A stretch of 64,000 bases of DNA, from assembly GCA_026008535.1 (NCBI GenBank), contig BRKX01000018.1, positions 16,872,088-16,936,087 on the forward strand, given 5' to 3'. Position 1 is the stretch's first letter; each line of letters starts with the position of its first letter. Both the position numbers and the translations under genes were made by a program. Below the pieces are notes generated by a model. It ran no database searches. It saw only the letters and a program-made list of their open reading frames with translations, and was not told the DNA's origin. The DNA is from Perilla frutescens (Eukaryota; Streptophyta; Magnoliopsida; Lamiales; Lamiaceae). Positions 1 to 13,500 of this stretch are shown in pieces.

Positions 1-1280
1 AATCAAAGTATACGCAAATTTATATATTTTATATTAAGGCAATTAACTCTTATAATAACGATTAATGATGTTTGGAGGTTGTAAGTGGCCGATAGAATGG
101 GCCTAACAATTTCGGCTCACTAAGAGAACTCCAATGCTAATCGACAGACTAACAATAAACCCAAGCAACCAATCAACATAAAATTAGTATACATCCACAT
201 ACCTTCAGTGACGAATGTCAATGCAAAGCATCTTCTTCTTCCTTTTTTTTTTTTTTTTTTTTGTAGTTGTCATACTTAATTAAATAGTTAATTGCTAAAA
301 AGAAATCATCGCATTTTTACGAAATTGTAAATTAAACACAGCTTAAAACATAAATTATTAAGACGTCCCAATTTTTTTTAATTAGTAACTAATTTTTAAT
401 TTGAATGCTATTCAACATTCTAAAATTTTACTGTAGGCAAGTCGGTGAAATTCAGCCCTTACATTGTTCATTTAAAAAAAGAAAATAGTGGTTGAGCCAC
501 AATATAGGTTAAGAGTATTATTGTTATAAATTACAAACATTAGGAGGGTATTAAATATAATTTACTCTTTGTTTAATCATAAAAATAAAAATACTTATGA
601 TTTTGACTAAATTTGAAATGCTATGTTTTCGTATCATGTTTGTATTGAATATGTATTATTTAACATTTTAGAATATGATTTAGTTACGTAATTTATGCAT
701 ATAAATTTGATTAATTTTTGGTATTGTGTCATGTGAAGAATTAGAATGAGTTAGTTTTGATGTTTTGTTGTTTCTTCGACTTGAACAAATGCATTGGTAT
801 ATATGATGTTTACCTATACATACGTCTTAAATTTCCATCATGTCTTTCGACCATTCATTTCTATTTTTATTTTATGATGAAGGAAACTAGCATCCGTTAA
901 TTATAAGAGTGTGTAGTTGATAGACTCCACTCCTGTGTAGTATCCCGCAAATTATATAAGAGAGATAAGCCCCATATAAATAAATGAATGTGATAAACTC
1001 ACCCCCAGAGTTTTGGTAGAATTTGAATGGAAACATTCGGTTAAGGTTAAAAGTCTCTTTCCATGTTCCCTAAAAAAATTTCCTTTTCCATGGGAAGTGG
1101 ACCATTCATTTTTGTACAATGCAATAGTGTAAGTTAGGTTGTTTAGCTTCTTTAATTATTCAAATTTATTACAGCCAAACTGTACTTGTTTAGCCCTTTT
1201 TATTCCAAATTAATTAATAGCTATAAACGATTAAATTGATAGAATTGAAGGCAAGTACAAAAACAATAAATTTAATCGTA
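1..1280. repeat. Old duplicated block, partner at about 53170-54790
   Basis: Non-coding AT-rich DNA that aligns collinearly and in the same orientation with about 53170-54790. Shared landmarks include 'aagtggccgata' (near 85 and 53200), 'gaatatgtattat' (near 647 and 53959) and 'gtggaccattcat' (near 1098 and 54644). The right copy is longer because it carries a two-unit SINE and a MITE that this copy lacks, so this copy preserves the pre-insertion state at both sites. No gene is seen here. Confidence 0.8.
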
Positions 1281-4200
1281 ATTTGTAAAGACACACCGAT
1301 ATGGGCCACCAAAGCTTGCCTTTTTAGTCCATCTAATCTAATTTGGCAGCAAATAAACGTGGGCTAGCTAACCTAAGGAGGTACGTGGGGACTATTAATT
1401 AAGATGAATGTTACATCTTGCATGGAATTGTGGGAACACATTGTTGCAGATAACACCACACTTATCACTTTAAACATTCAACCGTCTATTCCACAACTCT
1501 TTTTTTGGAAAAAAAATATTCAAAATTGAAATATATATTGACGACATCTATGACATCAGGTGCTCGCTATCTTTAGTTGAATACATGGAAAGATCTTATA
1601 TAATCAGGCACGATCTTACTTATTTTTTCATCCCAAAGGGAACGCCATTTTGCTGTGAAATGAGATCCCTCCATACATCTCCATTCCAACGGGGGCACTT
1701 TGTATTTATTTATTTATTATTATTATTATTATTAAGTTAGTAATATTTTAGATAAACTTGAAAATAAATTAATTTGCCCCAAATTTATATTCAATAATTT
1801 AGTTATTTCAAGTAATTTAATTATTATAAAATTGATTTGAAAATATCTAATTTTTTATTTTTATTAACTAAATGTAAATATAAAAATTAAATATCCAATG
1901 GAAATTTACAATGAAATATATATACTACAAATAAAATATTTAAAACCATCCTCTTTTTTGTGGGAAAATTTTCTTTAAATTTAGTGGGTTTAATTTATTG
2001 ATGGGCGTTATCTCTCATAGGTAAGGCTACGACTCAAATTTCACGTACGGCTGTATCCTTGTAGTGCCACAAAAAAAAAAAAAAAGAACAAACAAACAAA
2101 CAACATAATGTTACATTGACTTGAATTGAAAGTATTGAGATCTTAAATAACTTATATAGTTAACAAGGTGGATACCCATAAATTTAGCATTCATGAAATT
2201 ATCTGTGTTTAATTTCTTTGAATTGAGTTACGTATCCAAACGATATACATACATATATATATATATATGCACCTTGTGTAAAAAGATTTCATCTCTAGGC
2301 CTCTTGGATGATTTATTATTATATTTTTCAAAAGTACCATTGACGAATTTGATCAAGCAGATATACATGATTTAATATCCTAATTAATTACATTAAACCT
2401 AACTTTTGTCACTTCATAATTCAAAAAGGTTTAAATAATTCATATTCGTTTCGTCACGTTAATTATAGAAATATATTTTTAAATTTAGATTAATGTAAAT
2501 AATGATATAACTCCCTAGATATAATGAAATTTGTATTATTATATTTTGAACAAATTAATTAATTAATAAGAATACTGTGTACCAAATTTATGTTTAAATT
2601 TCATTTAGATTAAATATATAATTAATACTTCATATTGATTGTAATTATTTGTCAACAAAAGATGCACATGCATCAATCAGGACTCTAAACTCAATTTGTA
2701 TGTTGTACTGAGATCCAAGTGGACACTATATTAAATGATTTTTGTTGGCCAATTTTGTCTTCAATGTGAAACAAAGACATAAATTTGAAATATCACTATC
2801 ACTAACATGATCATCAATCTGATGAGTCATGTGATAATAATTGACGTAGGTCCTGTTTTGAGTGGATGAGATAAATAAGATGAAATTAATAAATATAGTA
2901 AAATTGCACTGTTCGAATAAAAATAATCACATTTTTAGATTGATAAAAGAGTCCGAAAATTATTCGAAGTAGTATTTCTCTCGTGCGATGTACGGAAAAG
3001 CAACACATATATGATACTTAAAATTATCGTCTAATTATCAAATGAAATTTAAAAATTATAATGTGTAAAATATGTAAAATAATAGTTATAATTTTCATTA
3101 AATTTAAATAATTCATGTTCGTTGTCTAGAAAGATGAGTTGTTGATTCAAGAAAAAAAAGTTCAAAACAGAGAACAAAATTGATTGTGGCCAGTAACTGT
3201 ACGTATAATTATATGTTGGTTATTTCTAATAAATATGTATATATATATAATTATATAATTATATAATATGAATATATGGAGAGTAAATGGAGGATTACGA
3301 TTATAATTTCTCAAAAATAACAAAAATCAACAATGATCCACCGGCTCATCATCACATAATTATGTCAATGTTTAGTTTAATTATTTACATTATATACTTT
3401 TATTATTAAATTTCTCACGTCAATATACGGGATCATTATATGCATTTGATTATATCATAATAAAAAAATACATATCAAATTCTTTATATCAAATAAAATT
3501 ATAAATGAATATTTGACTTGTAATATAAATAATTTTTGAATAAAATGAGTAGGAATCAAATAATGAATTTTGTAATATAAAACTTGTAGGTGAAAAATAA
3601 ATAATTAGTGTGGCACCTTTCATTTCAAGTTTATGAAAATAAAATATTATTTTCTCCCCCCCCCCCCCTCTCTCCCTCTCTCCTATTCCCACCCCTTATG
3701 CAATCTACAATGTGCAACCCAATTTCCAAACAATAAATTATGCAATTAGCGGTTATTATACCAAAACTCAAAACAATTATCATTGCAAAACAATATTTAA
3801 ATTTATGATTCTTAAAAAAATCATATAATAATTACATTTGGAAATTATGCAAAAAAAAAAAGCAAAATAAATATGTTCTCCACACTTCTTCACAATATTG
3901 TCTTCTTATCCTTTGAGTCGACATGATTAAATAGATATATAATCTCACAATTATAAGGATATTAAATTATGTATGTGACATGTGGAATCCGGATATATAT
4001 ATATATATATAAATAGATTCATAATTAATTAATAACTTTGATTTCATAATTAAAAAAAATAATAAAAATAGAGCAATGCAAACATTCATTCGTATTTATT
4101 TTGAAATAAAGAACACATTGTGAATTTTTTTTTCTGCTTTGATTTAAAATATTTTCCCCTATTCTAAAAAATATAAATAATTAATATTGTACTCTTAAGT

Positions 4201-4593
4201 TGTATTTTATTATTTGAAATTAAAAGTTTTCAAATTAAATTAAATCACAATTCAATGTTACATACTAAAATACAAATGAATAATGAGGACAAACTGAATG
4301 CTTGATCATATTCTAAATGCAAATTTGTGAGAAATAATGAAATATAAGAATCGGTGGACGATGATGCAATGGCGAAACCTTCCAGTCAAGAGACAAATAG
4401 TAACGCTTTGAACGTTCTTTTTTTTTTCTCTTCTGCAATGGAATCGGTGAGAGTGAAAGGGGAGGAAGAAGAAGTGGTTGTTGGGGAAATAAATTCTATT
4501 CAAATCATAACTCATTAATATTCCAAAAATGGCAGTTACAAATCCCTTTTGGTCAGAATTAAAGTACAAAATTCAGATTGAGTAGGTCCTATA
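1281..4593. other. AT-rich intergenic DNA, no gene recognised
   Basis: Contains poly-A/T runs, short (TA)n tracts and a C-run followed by CT-rich sequence near 3652-3685. The longest open frames (for example 87 codons at 4306-4569 minus) have low-complexity composition and resemble no family I know. I see no promoter, RNA gene or transposon terminus that I can support. Confidence 0.6.
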
Positions 4594-4601
4594 CAATGGG
4601 G

Positions 4602-7600
4602 TAGAGATGCCCACGGTTCCGGTTCCGGTTAGAAACCGCCGGTTAGGCGGTTCCGGAACGCCGGAACCGGAACCGCACCGTGCCTAGATGGTTGACGGTT
4701 CCGGTTTGTCAACCGGAACCGCCGGTTTTGACCACGGCCGGTTTTGGCCGGTTACCGGCGGTAATCTGGTTAACCGCCGGTTTCTGTTTTTTTTTTCTTT
4801 TTTTTTTCCTCTCTCTCTCCGAACTCGAATTAACGATTAGACGAACTACTACTAAGTACTAAATCGATAAAATTACTAATTTACAAGTTAAAAACTAAGA
4901 AGTATGACAAAACACAAGTTTATTTGAATTTTGATATTATTATATAATTTTATAATTTATATCTTACAATTTACAAGTTATAAAACTTACAAGTTACAAC
5001 TTACAAGAATATTGAGAATACAATTTAATTTATCAAATTACAAGTTACAAAATACAAATAGTAAACTAATCAAGCTATGAAAATATGAAATTACAATTTA
5101 CAAATTTACAAATTCTAATTTACAAATAACAAGTTACAAAATACAAATTGTAAATTAATCAAACTATGAAAATATAAAATTACAATTTACAAGTTACAAT
5201 TTGAGCTAATTTAGAATTTAGGAATTAGGGGGGAAAATGAAATAATTGAAATTTGGGCTTGCACTTCATATGAAGCTGCCTACGTATCCCTTACCTTGGA
5301 ATCAAAGCCCTCGTAGTTCATTTTACCTTTTTTCCTTGACAAGTCTAGAATTCGAAGTCGTCGTCCCAATCATCTCCGGTTTGGCTCCCTCCTTCGGCTT
5401 CACTCTCCGAGCCAACTTCAATGAGCGGGCCATCCATCAAGTCGTCCCAGCGGTTCTCTTGCTCTCTTAGGTCGGATTTGGACTCATCCTTCAACATCAT
5501 TTGAGCTTCGAGGTGATCCGGTGTCAAATTTGATCTCCGTTCGTCCAACATGTAACCGGATTCACTGAAAGCTTGCTCCACCACAACCGTTGATGCCGGG
5601 ACTCCAAAAATCTCCCTTTCCATAATTGCAAGCAAAGGATACCGCTCTTGATTTCGGGACCACCACTTGAGAACATCAAAATTGTTGGGATCTGTATTTT
5701 CATCATCGGGGGGCACAATAGGGTCTTGCAAATACATATCTAATTCATTTTGACTACGCCTAGTATTTCCTCTACTGTGGAATTTTTTTTGGAATTCTTG
5801 TAAAGCACTACCACGTGAAGATGAAGTATTTAATCCTAACGAAAAAGAACTACTAGAACCTGAAGAACGACTCGTTGGATGAGTTATACTATCAGCATAT
5901 TTTAACTCATATTCTCTATAAAGTGAATATATAGACTCATAAATTTCTGTTTTAATTTCTTCAGCAAGTGGCACATATATATCGGGATCGGAATCTGTAA
6001 AACTCATAGTAGACAAAAACTTGTAATACATGTCAATCATATCGTTAGTAGCACTAAGTTTAAAAGTAGGATCTAATATTTTTGCAACCAAAAAAATATT
6101 AGGCACATGTTCAAAATATTTAAGCCATTTTTTTACCATACCTAGAATCATATCTTGCAAATCAGGTTTATGACTACAATCATTAAATTTTGCAGCAATT
6201 AAACAACAATGATACATAAATTTGCAAACAGTAGGGTAATACACACCAGATAAATTTTTTGTTGCATATTGAAAAACTTGTAAAAGCTCCATTAATTCAA
6301 TACAATCATCCCAATACGAAGATAATAAAATAAACGATTCAATATGCGTAGCAAAAAAAGAACATAATAATTCACGATATTCCAAAGTTGCAGAAAACAT
6401 TTCATAAGTAGAGTTCCACCTATTAGGCACATCTAAGTTAAAAATTTTAGGATGGGCACCAGCTTCCCTACATAATTTTTCCCACCTACGTCTAACTCTA
6501 ACTCTACCATGAATATAATTGACAACATCACGAATAGTTGAATTGAGTTATTTAATATTCTAAGTCCATCTTGAACACATAAATTCAAAATATGAGCAAT
6601 ACATCGAGTATGAAAATATTTACCATGCAAGATTGGATTACATGCTTGAATTAATTCTCTAATACTAGCCGTATTAACACTCGCATTATCAAAACCAATA
6701 GAAAAAATTTTATCAAGCACTTTAAAATGATTGCAAATTTTAATAATAGCCTTAGCAATATTAGCAGCACTATGTTGACAGTTAAATCTACGAAAAGCAA
6801 TTAAACGTTTATTTAAATTCCATGAATAATCAATCCAATGCAATGTAACAGCAATATAATGACGACGGATAAATTTATCAGACCAAATATCAGAACAAAT
6901 AGCAACCCTATAAGGAATTTTACTAATAACACTTTTCAATTTCGACTTATATCTTATATGCAATCTTTCAAGGGTCCTAGTCATAGTCATTCTAGGTATT
7001 GTTTGAGCACCAGGATTATAAGCAGCTTTCATACGACGTTCAATATTCATGTTATCGGCAAATTGAAGTGCTAAAGATTCTTCACAAATAAAATAACACA
7101 TTTGTTCCCTAGCAACTAGAAGGTCAAACCTAAAGAGTTGAGATGAGTACGACGTACCTTCACCTTGGCTTTCGATATTTTGACTGCTTACCGGTTAGAA
7201 GTTGAGTTGCGATTGAGCTTGAGGACGTCCAAGTTCGACTTGAAGATTGTTGGTGATGTGTGACCAGTACGTCCCATAGCCTCCTCCATTGCGAAATTTG
7301 TATTGCTTCGGACAATAGTTGCAATATAAATCAAACACATCCGCTTCATTCTTCCTTGCCACCTTTCAGAAATGAATAGTGAAGAGAGCATATTTTAGTG
7401 CCGTATTTCTTGTTGGAACGGCCTCCACCTCTTCCTCCGCCTCCTCCGTGTCGAGATCGATGGATGGATTTCCGCTGAAAGCACGAGATTCATGAGATCG
7501 TTGTAATTCTTCAAACTGGATCCATCTTGCCACTTCTTCGTCAACTTCCATTTGAGCAGTAGGATTGTTGTAAAAACCGCCACCAGTACTTGGATCATGG

Positions 7601-8463
7601 TAGAAACCGCCACCACTTGGATCGTTGTAGAAACCGCTATCGGCTCCGCCGGCGCCATAGGGATTCACATATTCTTCAGGTTGTTGTTGTTGAAATTGAG
7701 GCGGCGTCGTATCAGCATCATCAGAAATATGTACTCCAGAATGAGTACGACGACGACGACGTGGAGCTTCGGAACTATCAGCAATAGCTTTGCCTTTACC
7801 CTTATCGGCTCGGCTACCTCGGCTAGACATGATGATTAGGGATGATAGAAAATGAGTAGAATTGTAGAAATGAAGAAATTAAGAAATCGAGATATTGAGA
7901 GACTGAGAGTGGAGAGAGTAACTTCGTAAGATTGTAACTTGTAAGAAAACTTGAATAAGAAAATGATATTGCTAGAATAGAGAGAATTTGAGCATAGAGA
8001 GAGAGAGGTTGAGAGTTTGGTGTGAGTGAAAATGGTGGAGGAGATGGAGTATTTATAGGTGAAAATTGGGGAGTGGGAGGAAAAATTTAAAATTTGAATT
8101 TGAAAATTTTTGAAAAAAAAACGGTCGAACCGCCGGTTTTGGAGCCCAAACCGGTGGTTTTGAGCCAAACCGCCGGTTTGGGCTCCAAAACCAGCGGTTC
8201 CACGTCACCGATCCGCCTCCGTGCGTTTCTAGCCGTTGATCGAGATCACGCGGATCGTGATCTCGAAAGTTAAAATATATATATATATATATATACAAAC
8301 CGCCGGTTAACCGCCCAAACCGGCGGTTTGTATTAATTCGTCCGCCAAACCGGAACCGGACCGCCCTATTACGGTTGACGATTACGGTTTACAAACTGTA
8401 ACCGTTTCAAACCAGCTAACCGGCGGTTATAACCGCCGGTCCGGTTTTATTTGGGCACCTCTA
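4602..8463 (-). mobile_element. hAT-superfamily DNA transposon with 8-bp target duplication
   Basis: The termini are inverted repeats: left TAGAGATGCCCA, right (reverse complement) TAGAGGTGCCCA. The perfect 8-bp duplication CAATGGGG lies immediately outside both ends (4594-4601 and 8464-8471), the size expected for hAT elements. Both subterminal zones are filled with a GC-rich palindromic motif (AACCGCCGGTT and variants, about 4618-4785 and 8120-8450), probably the transposase-binding arrays seen in Ac-like elements. A minus-strand transposase relic occupies the interior. At 3862 bp it is close to a full-length autonomous element, but the transposase is interrupted, so mobility would need a transposase supplied in trans. 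Confidence 0.95.
5345..7830 (-). pseudogene. hAT transposase (Ac-like), interrupted
   Basis: Transposase relic of the surrounding hAT element. Reading from ATG at 7830: a low-complexity, Gly/Tyr-rich N-terminus with a repeated GFYNDPS-like unit; then a BED-type zinc-finger segment (CNYCPKQYKF, later WSHIT) at about 7240-7360; then the RNase H-like catalytic core (CSDIWSD, YIAVTLHWID, FSIGFDNAS, FHTRCIAHILNL) at about 6560-7100; then the C-terminal hAT dimerisation domain (WWSRN, FSESG, RRSNLTPDH) at about 5450-5700. Two in-frame stops (TGA at 7366-7368, TAA at 7195-7197) and one frameshift near 6540-6555 split it. The parts on either side still translate well, so inactivation is probably not ancient. 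An intron removing the first stop is possible but I see no convincing splice sites. Confidence 0.88.
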
Positions 8464-8471
8464 CAATGGGG

Positions 8472-9763
8472 ATTGTGTTAACAAAGTACAAATTGCCCAA
8501 ATAACTATTAGATTTTAAAACTTGCTTGGCTACCCCAATTTCACTATATTTTATTTTTCTCCCTTCATAAAATATGAATCTCTTAGTCAACTACCACCAA
8601 ATCACAATATACACTTGTGACAATTAAAATTATTTATGTTAATGTAGGTTGTGTTTAATTTGTAAAATACAAATGGTTTGTCAATTGTAATATTTAAACT
8701 ATTGAATAGTTGGAAGCTAATGGTGGGGTGGGCCATGGGCGACCCCTTTTGATTCCAATCCTAAGCCTTTTTTTTCTCTATCAAGAACTTTATTATTCTA
8801 CTTAAAATGTTCAATTTTTTTTTCTCGATGGTGGCGGTAGTGGGTGACGATGGCGGAAGGGAATAAGTAATCAGGTAACCAATCGAAGAAGAAATTAGGC
8901 AATAAATCGAAAAATTGATCTTTTCATGACAAGAAATTGAAGAACACGTGCACATTCTGATTTTTGTAAGATCAATCACCAAATGACATCAATTTTACTG
9001 AGTTGGAAAAAGTATTTTACATCTCATTTCTCACGCCGGATTCCAATATGACACGTTAGCAATCCGATGCTGAAAATGGGATCCGATTATATTTTTGCAA
9101 AAAAATTAAAAAAAATTATTTTTTTGGCATTTTTTCAAGTTCATGTTCTTTTTAGAAAATTGGCCAAATTTCAGAATATAAGTTTTATATTTGGCCAAAA
9201 AGTATATTTGGATACTTTTAAAATTTTTAGAATTGGGTTCTTCTTCAAAGTAACAAGTTCTTGGATACCGTGAATAAATATTTTCTATAATTTGATAATG
9301 ATGCTTTCAATCGTAAATTATTGAACAACATGGTACACAAGGAAAATATTCAAATTTCATTGTGGACATTGAACTGTGGAGAATACTTTTGTAAATGAGA
9401 GACGTTTCGAGTTCAAGATCCATCACTCTCCTTCACCTACTAAAAAATAGAAGTATTGCGCAATTTGTATTTTTAAGTTTTATATTATATTTCTTTGTCA
9501 TAATATTGTATCCAAACATAGATATTTTAATAATTATATATTCTCTCATTGTACAATCATTTTATCATATTAAATTACTCAATATTATAAAATTCTAAAA
9601 TATAATATCTCTATACATTGCACTAGTTGAATACTAGTTGGAGTGATAAGTTAACATTGAAAGGGGTGATAGGAGCTGGCCAATTGGGTCCATTAATATT
9701 AATATACCAGGCTCGAATAAAGTGAACCAAACATGTGATTGAGCCTGATAGTTTTATTTATCA
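8472..9763. other. AT-rich intergenic DNA, nothing supported
   Basis: No convincing coding sequence. A short stretch near 9390-9430 ('cgagttcaagatcc') resembles a tRNA B box and could be SINE debris, but no A box or tail is clear. The remainder is AT-rich with scattered homopolymers. Confidence 0.5.
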
Positions 9764-9768
9764 GTTAT

Positions 9769-11282
9769 TGATAGATGTATATTTTATACAACTTTCGGAT
9801 ATGAATTGATACTCTTTATTATATGAAGTTGTGTATTTTATATAGTTTTAGTGCTTATTGTGATCATTTGGAGTTTTTTTATGTGTTTGTTAGTTTTGCA
9901 GCAATTGTTGTGATTTGACTGTATATTTGAAGCACAATGAGCAAATATGGTCGAGAGGAGTTAAAGAGGTGTCTAATTGGGCTCTTGGGCTTATTTAGAT
10001 ACTATTTTGGAGTTAATTGATTCGATTAAATGATTGAAGCCCAAAGAAATCCAAAGCGCAGTGAAAGAAGAGATCGGGTCGGCCCGAAAAGTGTCGATCG
10101 ACCCGACCCAGTGCAAAATGCAAAGGGGTGGGTTGACCCGACCTTAATCACCTGGGTCGACCCTGTGCAAAAAGGGTCCTCTGGGTCGACCCACGGAGCT
10201 CGGTCCGAGCGGATCCACGGGATTTGATTTTTTCACTCCAACTCAGGATTTTTGACCTAAATATGAAAAGCCTCATTTGATACACATGAGATATACATCA
10301 GATACATCTTCACAATCAGAGAAAAGTGACAAAAAATACATCTGTGGAGAGAAGAAGAAGAAGAAGAAGAAGAAGAAGGAGAAGAAGAAGAAGAAGAAGA
10401 AGAAGAAGGAGACGCACTAGACCTCGATTGAAGTCGACAAGGTTGATAGAGACGGAGTACCATTGCAATGAAGACAAGACTACTGGATTACTCCGTGTTT
10501 TTCGGTTTTCATATCTTTATTGTCATGAACACCTATACTCTAGCTTCTTTTGTTTATTTTATCATGTCTAGCTAGATTTCTAGCTAGGTTTTAGGGTTTG
10601 GAATATTATGGATTTTAATATACGACTCAATTTTTTTTCTTCCTGCTATCTCTCGGGATTTGATTTCTATGATTTATTTTATATCTTGTATGGATGCTTG
10701 ATCACCATTTATGCATGTTAGTCATTAATCTGAAGAACTGACCAAAGAATGATTAATGATAGAAAGATAGAAATCATTTTATGTGTGCTTGGAAGGACCG
10801 ATCAAGTGAACAAGTATCACATAGGGTTGAATAGATCTTCGTGTGCTAGATCAAGAGTAATGACATGTGTGAAAAATCGACCGCAGTGAAGCATGTGCTC
10901 ATTATATCTATGTTATGATTTATGCCTTTAAAAGCAGCTTGATGACAAACTAGTGATCCCCTACCATTAATAGATTAAAGACAAGATGTCGAGTTGAAAG
11001 AGTCAATGATTATATTAAATGAGATAATAAATCTAGTATCTTTAAAACCTAGGTTTCCCTATTATTGTTTATTTCTATATTTACGATTATTTGTGTTTAT
11101 TTTATGCTATTTATTTTTACCCTCTTTTTACATGATTATTTGTATCTAGATATTAAGTGAGTACTTATGTTTAAAAGTCAGTTAATACAGTCCTTGTGGA
11201 ATACGATACTCTTGCTCACCTAGGTATTACAATAGCACCGTGCACTTGCGGTATATGTTATTTGTTAATAAATAGCGTGTCA
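9769..11282 (+). mobile_element. Solo LTR, Ty3/gypsy-like family 1
   Basis: A 1.51 kb unit beginning TG and ending CA. It aligns along its length with the unit at 58136-59595 (for example 'tttctagctaggttttagggtttg' here against 'tttctagctatgttttagggatttg'). The flanking 5-bp sequences GTTAT (9764-9768) and GTCAT (11283-11287) match at 4 of 5 positions, as for an old insertion. The 3' part has 'acgatactcttgctcacc' and 'ccgtgcacttgcg', which also occur in reverse orientation near 61400. No primer-binding site or internal domain adjoins it, so it is a solo LTR. It contains a GGTCGACCC-rich island at 10075-10215 and a (GAA)n tract at 10348-10411. Confidence 0.75.
10348..10411. repeat. (GAA)n microsatellite inside solo LTR
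   Basis: An almost uninterrupted GAA/AAG tract with a few GGA variants. It creates artificial poly-arginine or poly-serine frames on the two strands that should not be read as genes. Confidence 0.95.
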
Positions 11283-11636
11283 GTCATAATCTACCACAGT
11301 CAAGCAAACAAAACATGCTCTCTAATAGAAAATGTTACAAAATAAATATATGGCTCGTTTGCTAGACAATATAAAATAACGTATGATACATATGACGATG
11401 ATGTCTTTGATATATTAGGTATCAATATCATATTTACTTGAATGTATTAAAATATTTATACAATATATACATATATGATCCATTGTTTGAATTGGAAGTA
11501 TTAAATTTATCATATAATTACAATTCCAAAAATATCGTCTTATATTGGGAAGGAGAGAATTTATTATTAGACGGTAATTAAGTGGGGCAATTTAGTTTAA
11601 TAATTATAATAATGATCTTCCGTATTACATATTATG
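11283..11636. other. AT-rich spacer, nothing supported
   Basis: AT-rich spacer between the solo LTR and the next hAT-like element. No gene or repeat terminus recognised. Confidence 0.5.
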
Positions 11637-12246
11637 CAGGCCTAACAATTCGTGTTAACATGTCGTGTTTCGTGTCGACACGATAACGACACAACACGAT
11701 AAGGCCAAACACGAACACGACACGATAAGAATCTATTCGACACGAGCACAATAATTTTGTATAAACACGAACACAACACTACACGATAATAACACGACAT
11801 TGATACGACGCAACAATAAAGCAATAATTTTAAAAAAAAACTACGTTCTTACATAAATATATCAATCTGCATAATAACTAGAAAAATAAACTTAAAAAAT
11901 ATATTTATTACATAATTATATAAATTATTTAATTCAATAAAAATATATAAAAAAGAGGAACTGAAATAATAAATATATATTTTTAAATTTTAATAATATT
12001 ATCGTGCAACGGGTTATCAGGTTCTTATCATGTTATCGTTTTATCCAGTATTATCGGGTTGACATGTTATCAGGTTATCAGATAACCTATTAATTTTATC
12101 GTGTTTAGCAGATTGACACGAAACACGACACGATAATTTCAGGTCGTTATCGTGTCGACACAATAATGACACGAACACGATAAGGTCAAACACTAATCTG
12201 TTATTTTCATATCGTGTTCGTGTCGTGTCGAAAATTACCACCCCTA
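11637..12246. mobile_element. Non-autonomous hAT-like element with CGTGTCG arrays
   Basis: The left end reads CAGGCCTAACAATTCGTG; the right end (reverse complement) reads TAGGGGTGGTAATTTTCG. Both subterminal zones are packed with ACACGA/CGTGTCG motifs, many forming CGTGTCGACACG-like palindromes, around an AT-rich centre. This is the usual architecture of small hAT derivatives. The flanks show only a weak 8-bp match, so the exact ends are uncertain. Minus-strand open frames here are by-products of the repeat. Confidence 0.65.
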
Positions 12247-12739
12247 CATATCCCACCTAGGAGGTGGCATGGGATACGGAATCCTACTGAATTATATAGA
12301 TCTTTGTTAAAGATATTGAGCCCTTACTTAGTAAAGGGCTTTGAACTTTGCACCAAACAACCTATTAAAATGTTATAAATATCTATCAGTCCCTTATCAT
12401 CCCTAATAAACGAGTCCATAATAGTTGATTCGATGAGTTCACACGATCCAATTCCAATGTCAAAGCATTCATTTAGAACCACTATTATTCTACCTCACTT
12501 GCAAAATTGGAGCAAAAATAAAAAACTTAGCCCTTCATACAATATATTCGGAAATAGTATTTCCATATCCATATATAAAAATTAAAACCAATCAAACTTC
12601 ACTGTCATCGTTTCATGCTAAATAATCTAACCAAGTGCTTTTTTTCTTCTTTTTACCCAGGTTGCAAAATTCACTAAGCGCCACTCGTGCGGTCTTGCGC
12701 CTAGAATTCTTAGGTGAGGCCTCAGTATTTTTATTTTTA
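12247..12739. other. Intergenic spacer, nothing supported
   Basis: Moderately AT-rich sequence without a recognisable gene, RNA or transposon end. Confidence 0.45.
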
Positions 12740-13500
12740 TACAATGCATATGTACAAATATATAATATGTGAGCACAAATATACTTAAAACATTAAACTT
12801 TGTAATACATGTATAAATAATACATACTACACAACGGAAGATAAATAAAATGAATACATATAGATAATCCTTAAAAATATACTCCCTCCATTTCTAAATA
12901 ATTGTCATTCTAGCATTTTAATTTTGTTTCATAAAAAATGTCATTCTACAAATTCGAGACAAAAAATTCACATTTTTCTCACATTTGCCCTCATTTAATA
13001 CAGTCAACATATATATTTAACTCATTTAATGTATTTACACAAGTGTGTATTAGGTAAATTAATCAATTTATTAATTTGTGTGCATTAATCCAAAATGACA
13101 TTTAAATGGGAATGAAGGGAGTAATTAAAATTATAGAAATTAAAAATTAAAAACTTATAATTTAACATTAACATTAAAAATAAAAATTTAATTTGAAGAA
13201 GTAATTAAGAAAAAAGATTAAATGAATGATGTAAAGATTATTTTAACATTTTGATACATAAAAAGATTAAGTAATATAATTATATTTTAAAATAAACATA
13301 CATGATGCAACATTAAAATTTATAAAATATATTTAAAAATATTATTAATCTAACTATTTAGCTAAGAAATATATATATATATATATGTATGTATATATTA
13401 AATTTATAACATTCAAAATAAAAGTGTAATTTAAAAAAGTAAGAAGAATATATTAAATAAATGAAGTAAAGATGATATTAACATTGATAGAGAAAGGGAG
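12740..13500. repeat. Duplicated segment, partner at about 56390-57540
   Basis: Non-coding sequence collinear with about 56390-57540, sharing 'gaagataaataaaatgaatacata', 'taacattaacatta' and 'tttagctaagaaat'. The copy here is interrupted by a Stowaway MITE that both copies of the partner lack. With the 1-1280 / 53170-54790 pair it forms two collinear duplicated segments in the same order. Confidence 0.75.
12882..13121. mobile_element. Stowaway-like MITE, copy 1
   Basis: A 240-bp element with terminal inverted repeats (CTCCCTCCATTT at the left, reading inward again from the right end) flanked by TA (12880-12881 and 13122-13123). The paralogous locus near 56466 reads straight through as 'aaaaatataattaaaatt', an empty site proving precise insertion at TA. 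Three relatives lie at 25466, 49691 and 52891. Confidence 0.92.

Noticed and set aside
7552..7839. Plus-strand frames opposite the hAT transposase N-terminus
   Set aside because: They are complements of the real minus-strand coding sequence, whose zinc finger, core and dimerisation domain are recognisable.
10326..10571. 81-codon plus-strand frame with a long arginine run
   Set aside because: It reads the (GAA)n microsatellite inside a solo LTR; the composition is repeat-driven and there is no family resemblance.
11642..12256. Cys/Val/Arg-rich minus-strand frames
   Set aside because: Produced by the CGTGTCG subterminal repeats of a hAT-like element.
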